A program made the position numbers and the translations under genes. 40,950 nt of DNA. It comes from DASRQK01 sp964401685. GTDB taxonomy: Bacteria; Bacteroidota; Bacteroidia; Sphingobacteriales; Sphingobacteriaceae. The notes beneath the pieces were generated by a model. That model had not been told where the DNA came from and searched no databases. It was given only the letters and a program-made list of their open reading frames with translations. The stretch is from contig CAYNZH010000018.1 of the NCBI GenBank assembly GCA_964401685.1, positions 1-40,950 on the forward strand, read 5' to 3'. Positions within the stretch are counted from its first letter, which is position 1, and every line of letters starts with the position of its first letter. Positions 16,292 to 24,037 of this stretch are shown piece after piece.

Positions 16292-18738
16292 TCCTTGGCG
16301 ATCTTGGTTTGGAGACGAAAAAGAAAACCTTGATCTGTGACTCCTTCGATGACCACGGAGTAGGAAGAATTGCCGTCAGCTGTGTAAAAAGAGATCTCCG
16401 CGGGATCTGAAGACGTTATATTGACATTTGGATTCCAATAGATGGTCGTTCGCAAATCAGGACCCGGATTCTCACGCTGCGCCTTGGTTTCATATACCGG
16501 CGAATAAAATTCGGCGGGAAGGTGATAACCCAGCGGCGTAACCACCCTGATATGGTTCTTTGACAAATTGGAAGAATTAGTCCTTGTGATGCCTTTTTTT
16601 GTCGTAATAACGATCGCGCCCCCCGTGCCGTCACCGCCGAGGATCGCAGCAGCAGTCCCTTTCAAAACTCCGATCTTTTCAATACTGGAAGGATCCAGCA
16701 CGTTGTCAATATCGTAATTATGAATTATCATGTCGTCGACGATCAGCGCAGCAGGTAGCCCAAGTGCCCCTACCGATTGCATAGAATTGAGACGCATCCG
16801 GTCAATGTACACTTTTCTCATATTGTTTTCGTCCTCCATCACCGTCAAGAAAGGCAGGTGTTTCAACGCATCCGAAACACTTATCGCTTGAATTTCCTCC
16901 AATTTTTCGGCGGTGAGTGTGTTGACCCGGTCATTTATGGGCATATAAAAGGAAAAATTTTTATCCTGTGCGGTGGGCCTGCTTTTGCCCGTGATGGTCA
17001 CCTCTTCAATTTCAATCGACTTCATCCCATGGCGCAATCTATTGTACAGCGCTGCTTTTTCAATCACCCGCTCCTGTACGGGGTCGTTCTGTCCAGCTAC
17101 AGTGGCATTGCGGGCGTGCCGAAACATTCCTTTAGCCATGGGCGGGAAAGTTTCATGGGCTATCTCCACTGCCGGATTGTTCCAACCCTTATACGGATCG
17201 GTCTGTACTATAAAGGTAAGGCTATCTGGAAATTCTATCCCGTCGAATACAAATTGGCCCAACGTATCGGTCACTGTTTCTTCTGAATAACCGGTACTCC
17301 AGGAGACTAAAGAGACCTTACGGCCAGGGGCAACTTTGCCCCGTGCACTGTTTCGAACAGTACCGCGAATCTCCATCCCATTCTCTATCGCAGAGATCGC
17401 CGGCCTGGTATAATGCCCTTTGAGGACCTCGGGTATATTGTAACGGCGCCACCCATGGGTCATCATCAGCAGATCAAGTGCCCTGGCATTTTCCTCCTGA
17501 AAATAAAACGCAGGGTCGGTAATATACCCCTTTAACTCCGAATCGAGCAAGAGGCTGCTGAAAATATCCACTCTTTCATCGGGCGAAACATCCGCGTCCT
17601 CGGTAACCGAAATCGCAAAAGAACCTTTGGCGACTGCTCCTAGTTGGTCAGTAAGTCGGACGCGCGCTTTCACTGGGCTTCGGAAACCATAGGAGTCCCT
17701 ATCCAGTTCAAAATGAACGTTCGCGTCATCTTTATTTCTGCAAAAATAAAGTCTTTCACTCAAGGGATTTGCATGCTCATCCAGAAGCAGAATCTGCACC
17801 ACCCCGGAAGGGAAGCCCGAAGTATCAAATAACAAAGTCGAAAAGGACGAATCCCACTCTGCAGAATAATGAACAATGCCCCTGGTGTGAAGGATCAAAC
17901 GCAGGGTGGTAGGAATAGTTGCGCCTGGCGGATGAAGCACCGACACACCAAGTTCGCCATCCACCGTCTCCACCTGCAATCCGTATGTATCATGTCTCGC
18001 AGCAGGCACTTTAAATCTCCTCGGTTCGCCGATTTGGTCTTCTACCACGACATAGTAACTTGAGCTCGGCTGTGCTGTCAGGCCGAAATCTCCCATCCCC
18101 TGATGGACGCTTACGACAGGACCCAAATCTTTCCCTGAATCATCCATCAGTCTGCCTTGGACATGCGCAGGCGTTCCGTCCGGGTGCAAGGCTTTGAAAG
18201 CGATTCTAGATGGCACACCCTCTATCACATACCCTCCTTCAGGATAAAAAAACAATGCATACTCGGACGCACTACTCGCCATGCGCTCGTCGGCCGCCTT
18301 CACATGTGGATGCAAAATCTCCAGGGTGCGATGAAAAAAATACTCTTCACCCAACTCCCGCATATGATTTGTGTAAGCCCGAAGAATATAATTTCCAGTA
18401 GCCAAGTTTGCAGGGAGCATCAGCGAACCAGAGTACGCATCGCCGGTGTCACGCTTGACCCTGACCCTAATCACCACGGAATCGGTAGGATCAATCAATT
18501 CGACGTCGACATATGCGCTACGAAAGGAAGGCACATGAAGAGCTGCGTCTACCAGAAATGCCCGGAACCAAAGGGTTTCGCCCGCAACGAATGTCGATCT
18601 ATCTGTCTGCACATACAACTTCTCCTGAGGAAAAAGGACCACTTGATCCGCGATCATCCGTTGCACGCTATCTCTGTGCGCAACATTCGCACCAGCAAAA
18701 AACGGTACACTCAGAATAAAAAGCAGACAAAATCGCAT
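16288..18738 (-). CDS. Secreted TonB-plug/carboxypeptidase-regulatory domain protein without beta-barrel
   Basis: A large Bacteroidota-type surface or periplasmic protein of 816 residues. It starts with a signal peptide (residues 1-17, ending AGA). Residues about 35-150 carry the macroglobulin-like pattern YVQTDRSTFVAGETLWFRAFLVD typical of this family. A carboxypeptidase-regulatory-like beta domain lies around 465-530 (VRNSARGKVAPGRKVSLVSW). A TonB receptor plug domain follows at about 640-735 (VSDALKHLPFLTV, LPAALIVDDM, IEKIGVLKGTAAAILGGDG, GGAIVITTKKG). There is no 22-strand barrel, so it cannot be a transporter alone and may dock with or anchor other outer-membrane proteins; its true job is unknown. 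A short hairpin (GTAGG/CCTAC, 18743-18767) sits just ahead of its ATG. No SusC/SusD pair or sigma/anti-sigma genes are nearby. Confidence 0.85.
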   Translation of the reverse strand: MRFCLLFILSVPFFAGANVAHRDSVQRMIADQVVLFPQEKLYVQTDRSTFVAGETLWFRAFLVDAALHVPSFRSAYVDVELIDPTDSVVIRVRVKRDTGDAYSGSLMLPANLATGNYILRAYTNHMRELGEEYFFHRTLEILHPHVKAADERMASSASEYALFFYPEGGYVIEGVPSRIAFKALHPDGTPAHVQGRLMDDSGKDLGPVVSVHQGMGDFGLTAQPSSSYYVVVEDQIGEPRRFKVPAARHDTYGLQVETVDGELGVSVLHPPGATIPTTLRLILHTRGIVHYSAEWDSSFSTLLFDTSGFPSGVVQILLLDEHANPLSERLYFCRNKDDANVHFELDRDSYGFRSPVKARVRLTDQLGAVAKGSFAISVTEDADVSPDERVDIFSSLLLDSELKGYITDPAFYFQEENARALDLLMMTHGWRRYNIPEVLKGHYTRPAISAIENGMEIRGTVRNSARGKVAPGRKVSLVSWSTGYSEETVTDTLGQFVFDGIEFPDSLTFIVQTDPYKGWNNPAVEIAHETFPPMAKGMFRHARNATVAGQNDPVQERVIEKAALYNRLRHGMKSIEIEEVTITGKSRPTAQDKNFSFYMPINDRVNTLTAEKLEEIQAISVSDALKHLPFLTVMEDENNMRKVYIDRMRLNSMQSVGALGLPAALIVDDMIIHNYDIDNVLDPSSIEKIGVLKGTAAAILGGDGTGGAIVITTKKGITRTNSSNLSKNHIRVVTPLGYHLPAEFYSPVYETKAQRENPGPDLRTTIYWNPNVNITSSDPAEISFYTADGNSSYSVVIEGVTDQGFLFRLQTKIAKD

Positions 18739-18818
18739 GATCGTAGGCTCTAATAAAATGCTCCTACAAGTATATTAAATTTATTATATTTTTTGTTGAA
18801 AATTTGTAAATTCTATGG

Positions 18819-20432
18819 TCAGCTTTCTGCGTAGTCTGTCGACGTCTTTTCCCGCAAAGAAAACAAGGCTTCATCACAAATGCTGTAAACAAGATTGTAC
18901 CAGTTGGTCGCAAATTTTCCCGGAGTCAACTCCAAAGGCCGAAGAGGCTCCACGTGAAGGCTGTTTCGCCACACCTGCTGATAATTTAATATACTCGCGA
19001 TCGAAGAGTTTGTTTGGGGATAACGCATACCAAGAAAGTCCACTATTCGGTTGTCGACAATCGTGGTAAATTCTATCAGTCTATCAAGCTGCAGGTCGCG
19101 CGGTACGTAGCCCAGTAACAGCCTAAGAAAGGTCATTACCCCTTTTTCAACCATGTGACCTAACATAAGATTGACTAGCGTGTAATCTATAGAAAAAATC
19201 CTTGCGACTTGATTTCTCAGGTCGAGAAGCTGACGGCAGGCCGCCGCTGCATAGTCCTCGGCGAGCAATTGTTGCGCTTTCCAATCGACAGGTCGGGGTG
19301 CCCACTGTGGTTGAAAGGAAACCTTTCGATGCAACATCCTGCCGTCATGGAGCGTACTGAGGTAAAAGCGGTGGTGGGGAGATTGAATATTGAGAAGTTG
19401 CTGTCCAAAGGTTTCGACTTCTTTGAAGAGCACCAGCACACGGGCCTTGCCCCGAGTAAGGTGCCTGTGCCGGATCGGGCCTCGCTTTTTCATAAATGCC
19501 ATCAGAAAAAGTGTGTCGCTAGCGCTTCCTGACAGAGGGTTCAGCAAAATTATCTGCTCCGGATTGTGGCATTTCTGTATCTCAGCGATCAATTTATTGG
19601 CATCTGCTCCCGAGTCGTCCGAAGTAGTTTCGGAATCTGTTGAGGCGCTAACGGTTTCCTGCAAACGCTTATCAATGGCTAAAAAAAGACGCATAATCTC
19701 CTGCCGCAGGGTCGACCATTTGTGCGACAAATAACGGTAATCCTCCCTCGAAATTACTAAATCACGGTTTTGGTTGACAGCCGCATGTGCTTTATCCAGT
19801 AACCCTAAAATCTCCAGATGATGGTGTTGCGAATTCCAGAAGTGACTGCGCAGTACAGGAAAATGGGTGAATAAAGACCGTAGCCTGTTGGTCAGGAGGG
19901 GAACATTATTGGCTCTCGCCTGAACGAAAATCTGCAAGAGTGATACCGTGATCTTCACATATTGATATTGCATGAAACTCGCTTTCAAGTAGTTTCCAGC
20001 CTCCGCGAACTTCGCCGCTCCCACATCATAATCCGATATCTGTGTCTCCATTTCGTGCTTAATATCTGCAAAAAACGCCCTAATAGTCGAAATTTCCTTA
20101 ACCTGCAGGTCTCGGGTGGGCTTCCGGTCGGAGGCATATATTCTATGCATCGGCAACGAGAGGAAGGCATAAAACATACTTCCATTCTTTAGTTTATTTC
20201 TCCAATCTCCGAATGTTATGAGCTCAAAAGAGAGCCCAGGAATATCCATCAAGCAAAGTTCTGCGACAGGTGCCATAACTTTGGGTGACACTCCTGAAAT
20301 CGGATTTATCACCAGCAATAAATGCGTCTGCTCAACATCTAGAAAAGAATAGGAAGCCATAAAAATTCGGTCCAGATCCATGCGCTCAGTTAGACGTGCT
20401 ACAATTTTTTCTCTCGTCATATCCATAATCAT
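18819..20432 (-). CDS. Unknown protein, possibly two degenerate nucleotidyltransferase-HEPN modules
   Basis: A 537-residue cytoplasmic protein without signal peptide or membrane spans. I recognise no named family with certainty. It looks internally duplicated: around residues 30-85 and 305-375 the halves share a beta-alpha pattern ending in a segment like 'TFGDWRNKLKNGSMFY...HRIYA' against 'TFGQQLLN...HRFYLS...RMLHRK'. Each is followed by a helical stretch with HEPN-like spacing (AEAGNYLKASFMQYQYVKI and LGHMVEKGVMTFLRLLLGYVPRDLQLDRL). The second half opens with NPEQIILL, reminiscent of minimal nucleotidyltransferases, but no clear GSxxxG/DxD catalytic set is seen, so activity is doubtful. A Ser/Thr/Asp-rich linker lies near 262-280. 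It is divergent from another unknown gene and has the best promoter in the window. Confidence 0.7.
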   Translation of the reverse strand: MIMDMTREKIVARLTERMDLDRIFMASYSFLDVEQTHLLLVINPISGVSPKVMAPVAELCLMDIPGLSFELITFGDWRNKLKNGSMFYAFLSLPMHRIYASDRKPTRDLQVKEISTIRAFFADIKHEMETQISDYDVGAAKFAEAGNYLKASFMQYQYVKITVSLLQIFVQARANNVPLLTNRLRSLFTHFPVLRSHFWNSQHHHLEILGLLDKAHAAVNQNRDLVISREDYRYLSHKWSTLRQEIMRLFLAIDKRLQETVSASTDSETTSDDSGADANKLIAEIQKCHNPEQIILLNPLSGSASDTLFLMAFMKKRGPIRHRHLTRGKARVLVLFKEVETFGQQLLNIQSPHHRFYLSTLHDGRMLHRKVSFQPQWAPRPVDWKAQQLLAEDYAAAACRQLLDLRNQVARIFSIDYTLVNLMLGHMVEKGVMTFLRLLLGYVPRDLQLDRLIEFTTIVDNRIVDFLGMRYPQTNSSIASILNYQQVWRNSLHVEPLRPLELTPGKFATNWYNLVYSICDEALFSLREKTSTDYAES

Positions 20433-20461
20433 ATTCGATATATTTGTAAAGTTTTTCTATA

Positions 20462-20492
20462 CAAAGGTACAGATATTATTAGCAATCACAAA
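20462..20492 (-). promoter_or_regulatory. Near-perfect Bacteroidota promoter for the 537-residue unknown gene
   Basis: On the minus strand TTTG (20492-20489), a 19-base spacer, then TACCTTTG (20469-20462): both boxes match TTTG-N19-TAnnTTTG exactly. Predicted start near 20455, giving a leader of about 22 bases. Confidence 0.65.
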
Positions 20493-20507
20493 ACATTCAC
20501 GCAAAAA

Positions 20508-20540
20508 TTGGCGCTTTTTTCTGCAAATTGCTTAACTTTA
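20508..20540 (+). promoter_or_regulatory. Candidate promoter for the divergent 277-residue unknown gene
   Basis: TTG at 20508-20510 and TAACTTTA at 20533-20540. The 22-base spacing is longer than ideal. It would start transcription about 20 bases before the ATG at 20567, back to back with the strong promoter on the other strand. Confidence 0.35.
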
Positions 20541-20566
20541 GCGTATATCATAAAAATGGCATAGGA

Positions 20567-21397
20567 ATGGGGACCGATCTGGTGGATCTAAATAATTTCG
20601 ATGACAGACCTGATGAGCGATACTCGGGTTTATCAGAGCGTAATATGCTAGCAATGACCATGCTACCGTTCACTGAGTGGTCACCCCTGCAATTTAAGCA
20701 ACACGTAAATGAAAATGTTCTGGACGAACTCCCCTTTCTGAGGCTATGCGAGGACTTTTTGTCCCTTTTATACCATGTGGGGCCTTTAAAACTCACGCTT
20801 AGAGGGCACTTACCTTTTGAATTCATCCGTGAACTCAAAGGTAGATCTCGCCTTGAAGAGTGGCCGATAGAAACCCGGATAGAATCTTCGCACCATAAAA
20901 ACGCGTTGCATATACACTGTGCAAGGGAGGTTTGTGCGCTTGCGCGCCTGACTAAGACCCGTCAGAACAAGTTGTCACTGACTAACAAAGGTGAGGATTT
21001 GCTTTTTTCCTCTCGTTGGGAATTATTTAAGAAACTTCTCTATATGCATGATTGCGATTTTGACATGTCCACGGTAGACCTATTTAACAGTCCGGCTACC
21101 GGGCAGATAGGTTCCCACGTTGTCTGGTACTATATCATAAAATATGGGCAATCCAAACGCCCGACCGAATTTTACGGAAAGAAATACTTGAATTGCTTTC
21201 CCTACCAGATCAATGAATTTCGCCTTACCCACCCTAGTCCGCTGGAACAAATTCTTTTCTGTGTCGAAACCCGGATTTTTACGCACTTTTTGGACTGGTG
21301 GGGCTTCACAAAGACAGACAGAACCTTTGATGGCCGCGCTAACCTCACAAAAGCAACCGGTAAACTTGAGGAAATTTTCGATTTTATTCCTCGTTAG
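20567..21397 (+). CDS. Unknown protein with winged-helix-like centre
   Basis: A 276-residue soluble protein that I cannot assign to a named family. It is unusually rich in aromatic and basic residues in its second half. Residues about 60-90 (LCEDFLSLLYHVGPLKLTLRGHLPFEFIREL) and 125-160 (AREVCALARLTKTRQNKLSLTNKGEDLL) have the rhythm of a domain seen in some Bacteroidota proteins beside SEC-C or pRiA4b ORF-3-like segments; 'LSLTNKGEDLL' resembles a winged-helix wing. No catalytic motif, signal peptide or membrane span is evident. The open frame extends to a TTG at 20528, but that region holds the -7 box and the ATG at 20567 is preferred. It stops 15 bases before the convergent metX stop. A link with the divergent gene is possible but unproven. 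Confidence 0.65.
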   Translation: MGTDLVDLNNFDDRPDERYSGLSERNMLAMTMLPFTEWSPLQFKQHVNENVLDELPFLRLCEDFLSLLYHVGPLKLTLRGHLPFEFIRELKGRSRLEEWPIETRIESSHHKNALHIHCAREVCALARLTKTRQNKLSLTNKGEDLLFSSRWELFKKLLYMHDCDFDMSTVDLFNSPATGQIGSHVVWYYIIKYGQSKRPTEFYGKKYLNCFPYQINEFRLTHPSPLEQILFCVETRIFTHFLDWWGFTKTDRTFDGRANLTKATGKLEEIFDFIPR

Positions 21398-21412
21398 CTG
21401 TCGCTACAAACT

Positions 21413-22447
21413 TCAGTACAGTGTTTCGGTTACTGCCTTCATCTCGAGAAATCGGTTGATGTAGCCAGCGATCGCTTGTGTCTCGATCAGAAATCCGTCG
21501 TGCCCATAATCCGAGGGGATTTCCACAAAACTGGCTCCCACGATATGAGAAGTTATGTATCTTTGTTCCGCCACCGGAAATAGCAAATCGGATTGAATGC
21601 CGATCACTAAAGTGTCTGCTTTTACCTGGCCAAGCGCCTTCACTATTCCGCCACGGTTTCGGCCCACGTTATGGCTATCCATCGCTTTAGTGAGGTACCA
21701 GTAACTGTACGCATTGAAACGTTTCACCAGTTTTTCGCCTTGATAATTCTGGTAAGACGAGGCCTTAAAGTCGTCCAGTTTATTGTCATAATGTTCCACT
21801 TGGCTGCTTCCGTAAATTTCGTAGGTCCTGTAGGACAGTAAAGCGATACTCCGAGCCGCTTTCAAGCCCTTGGCGCCGCCTTTTGGGGTCTGAGAATAAA
21901 AAGTTCTGTCTGCACTGATAGCCAAGCGCTGGCTTTCGTTGAAAGCTATTCCCCAAGGGGAATGCACGGCGTTTGTGGCTAGCAAAATCAGTTTTTTGAT
22001 ACGCTGTGGTTCACAAATTGCCCATTCCAGCGCCTGCTGTCCTCCCAGTGAACCCCCAATCAGCGTCCCTATGTTGTCTATCCCCAGGTGGTCGGCCAGC
22101 AGGATATGGGCTGCAACCATGTCCCGGATCGTAATTTCTGGAAAGGCCAACCCATAGGGTTGACCTGTCAGTGGATGCGAACATAGGGGTTGGGTGGTTC
22201 CATACGGCGAACCCAACACATTGGCACAGATGATAAAATGCTCTTCCGGATTGAAAAGTGACTCAGGACCAAACAAACCTGGCCACCAATCAAACACATC
22301 GGAGCTTCCGGTCAATGCATGACACACCCAAACCACATTGCTCTGATCCTCACTGAGCTTTCCATAGGTATGATACGCGATTTCCAAATTTCGGAGCCTT
22401 TTCCCGCTCGCGAGTTTAAACGTTTTCGAAGGACGGTAAATTTGCAT
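21413..22447 (-). CDS. metX: Homoserine O-acetyltransferase
   Basis: Alpha/beta-hydrolase-fold acyltransferase that makes O-acetyl-L-homoserine from homoserine and acetyl-CoA, the entry to methionine synthesis. The nucleophile is Ser133 in GGSLGG; NVLGSPYGTTQP is typical of MetX; the Asp lies in GIQSDLLFP and the His in GHDGFLIET. At 344 residues it is a compact form. Its ATG (22447) lies inside the 3' end of metY, a 32-base overlap that points to translational coupling. Acetyl rather than succinyl specificity is inferred from the family and from the O-acetylhomoserine sulfhydrylase partner; a few MetX homologues use succinyl-CoA. Confidence 0.93.
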   Translation of the reverse strand: MQIYRPSKTFKLASGKRLRNLEIAYHTYGKLSEDQSNVVWVCHALTGSSDVFDWWPGLFGPESLFNPEEHFIICANVLGSPYGTTQPLCSHPLTGQPYGLAFPEITIRDMVAAHILLADHLGIDNIGTLIGGSLGGQQALEWAICEPQRIKKLILLATNAVHSPWGIAFNESQRLAISADRTFYSQTPKGGAKGLKAARSIALLSYRTYEIYGSSQVEHYDNKLDDFKASSYQNYQGEKLVKRFNAYSYWYLTKAMDSHNVGRNRGGIVKALGQVKADTLVIGIQSDLLFPVAEQRYITSHIVGASFVEIPSDYGHDGFLIETQAIAGYINRFLEMKAVTETLY

Positions 22448-23759
22448 TTTTCAAGGATTTAGTCGCGTTAAAAGCCTGTTCCAAATCGCCGATGAGATCA
22501 TCAATATGTTCCGTTCCGAGAGACACCCTAAGCTCCCCAGCGTATACCCCGGCATTGCGCTGAGCCTCTTCGCTCAACTGCTGATGAGTCGTCGCTGCTG
22601 GATGTGCGATCAGTGTTTTCACATCCCCTAGATTGACCAGGTGACTGATTAGCTTCACTTCACTGAGCAAAGCATTAGCCCGCTCGGTTCCGCCTTTCAC
22701 GATGAAAGAAAGTACACCTCCGAAACCATTTTTAAGGTATTTTTTCGCCAAATCATGATAAGGACTGCTTTTTAGTCCGGGATAGTTGACACTTTCCACT
22801 TCTTCATGAGTTTCTAACCACCGGGCCAGCGCGAGTGCATTGTCAACTTGGCGTTGAACTCTCAGTGAAAGGGTTTCAAGACCTTGCAATAGCAGAAACG
22901 AATTGAAAGGGGACAGAGACGGTCCAAAATCTCTCAAGCCCTCTACGCGCGCCCTGATTGCGAACTGAATATTTCCAAAGGGGCCCTCAGCACCGAAAAC
23001 ATCGTTAAATACCAGTCCATGATAGCCTTCGGCCGGTTCGCTGAAAGCTGGAAATTTGCCATTGCCCCAATTGTAATTTCCACCGTCTACGATCACTCCT
23101 CCAATACTGTTTCCATGACCGCCGATCCATTTGGTGGCCGATTGGACGACCACATTAGCGCCGTGGGCGATAGGCTGAAACAAGTAGCCAGCAGCTCCGA
23201 ACGTATTATCCACAATCAGGGGCAGGTCATGCGCCTGGGCAACGGACGCAACTTTCTCAAAGTCGGGAATGCTAAAACTTGGATTGCCTATGGTCTCAAG
23301 GTAAATGGCCTTGGTTTTTGCGTCTATTAGCTTTTCAATTTCCTCTGCGGAATCCCCTGCGGCAAATCGAGCTTCAATACCCAATTTCTTGAAAGAGACC
23401 TTGAATTGATTGTACGTGCCCCCATACAGATTGGCACCACTGACAAAATTATCGCCACTCTCCAAAATATTAGTTAGGGCAAGAAATTGCGCTGCCTGCC
23501 CCGAAGCGACCGCGACAGCAGCCACACCGCCTTCTAAAGCCGCAACGCGCTTTTCAAACACATCGGTCGTCGGATTCATGATTCTGGTGTAAATATTTCC
23601 GAAATCTTTCAGGGCAAATAGATCCGCTGCGTGATCAGCGCTATTGAAAACAAAAGAAGTGGTTTGGTAGATTGGTACGGCGCGAGAGCCAGTGGTAGGA
23701 TCAACTTCCTGGCCGGCGTGCACTTGAAGGGTTTCAAATTTTAAAGCAGAATTTGACAT
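22416..23759 (-). CDS. metY: O-acetylhomoserine sulfhydrylase (aminocarboxypropyltransferase)
   Basis: Cys/Met-metabolism PLP enzyme that combines O-acetylhomoserine with sulfide to give homocysteine directly, bypassing cystathionine. Seen over 447 residues: YQTTSFVFNSADHAADLFAL, ALEGGVAAVAVASGQAA, DNTFGAAGYL and PLP lysine 210 in VQSATKWIGGHG. The length of about 430-450 and the long insert after GNYNWG separate MetY from the shorter MetB/MetC. It is the first gene after a leader holding a SAM-I riboswitch and a methionine-rich open reading frame, so it should be repressed when SAM or methionine is plentiful. It overlaps metX by 32 bases. Confidence 0.95.
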   Translation of the reverse strand: MSNSALKFETLQVHAGQEVDPTTGSRAVPIYQTTSFVFNSADHAADLFALKDFGNIYTRIMNPTTDVFEKRVAALEGGVAAVAVASGQAAQFLALTNILESGDNFVSGANLYGGTYNQFKVSFKKLGIEARFAAGDSAEEIEKLIDAKTKAIYLETIGNPSFSIPDFEKVASVAQAHDLPLIVDNTFGAAGYLFQPIAHGANVVVQSATKWIGGHGNSIGGVIVDGGNYNWGNGKFPAFSEPAEGYHGLVFNDVFGAEGPFGNIQFAIRARVEGLRDFGPSLSPFNSFLLLQGLETLSLRVQRQVDNALALARWLETHEEVESVNYPGLKSSPYHDLAKKYLKNGFGGVLSFIVKGGTERANALLSEVKLISHLVNLGDVKTLIAHPAATTHQQLSEEAQRNAGVYAGELRVSLGTEHIDDLIGDLEQAFNATKSLKNANLPSFENV

Positions 23760-23799
23760 AAAAATAGAATTATAAGTTAAGAAAATAAATAGAAGTTAC

Positions 23800-23825
23800 A
23801 AAAAATGAGCGTGAAGAAACACCGC
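23800..23825 (-). terminator. Possible attenuator terminator upstream of metY
   Basis: On the minus strand GCG(G)TG pairs with CACGC around loop TTTCTT (23809-23825), followed after TCA by six T (23805-23800). The stem is only five pairs with one bulge, so it is weak alone. Its place, 40 bases before metY and after the leader open reading frame, suits an attenuator. A second, weaker candidate is the ACCCTTGGGT segment (23892-23883) followed by TCTCTTTTT. Needs folding to decide. Confidence 0.35.
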
Positions 23826-23855
23826 ATACACGTTATTTTCCTCAGCGGAAGAAGG

Positions 23856-23897
23856 GGTTTGACCTATAAATTAAAAAGAGAACCCAAGGGTCAAACC
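23856..23897 (-). repeat. 9-bp inverted repeat spanning the stop codon of the leader open reading frame
   Basis: GGTTTGACC (23856-23864 on the plus strand) and GGTCAAACC (23889-23897) are perfect reverse complements separated by 24 bases. On the transcribed minus strand the 5' arm contains the TGA stop of the Met-rich leader peptide. A ribosome at the stop would cover that arm, while one stalled on the Met codons just upstream would leave it free to pair. This geometry is typical of translation-dependent attenuation. Confidence 0.6.
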
Positions 23898-24031
23898 GCG
23901 GACATGCACATTCGCATTCGCATTCGGAGAGCGATCATCGGGAAATGAAGCACCATACGAATTGAGCGTAAAGCCATAAGGGGCTGAAACTCTAAAATAC
24001 CGTTGTCTGACTTGATGTTTTGTGTGATCAT
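23891..24031 (-). CDS. Methionine-rich leader peptide of metYX (46 residues)
   Basis: A short open reading frame too small for routine gene calling. Read on the minus strand from ATG at 24031 to TGA at 23891, it encodes 46 residues with eight Met (positions 1, 19, 26, 32, 37, 39, 41, 43) and ends RMRMRMCMSAV. Four of the last ten residues are Met, made by the repeated hexamer ATGCGA, and one Cys codon follows. The ATG lies only about seven bases after the 3' strand of the SAM aptamer's closing helix, and the stop lies within an inverted repeat. Upstream of a methionine gene this is the signature of a leader peptide whose slow translation, when charged Met-tRNA is scarce, alters downstream RNA folding. 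The peptide itself probably has no function. Not experimentally shown here. Confidence 0.7.
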   Translation of the reverse strand: MITQNIKSDNGILEFQPLMALRSIRMVLHFPMIALRMRMRMCMSAV

Positions 24032-24037
24032 TGTCTT

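Noticed and set aside
16775..17290. Plus-strand open frames of 105-169 codons inside the TonB-plug gene
   Set aside because: Antisense shadows of a gene with clear domain motifs; no start or family support.
18743..18767. GTAGG/CCTAC hairpin before the TonB-plug gene
   Set aside because: Only five base pairs with a long loop and no T run; too weak to call a regulator or terminator.
23906..23926. Short tandem repeat CATTCG in the metYX leader
   Set aside because: As a repeat it is only three units; it is better explained as the Met-Arg codons of the leader peptide than as a microsatellite or protein-binding repeat.
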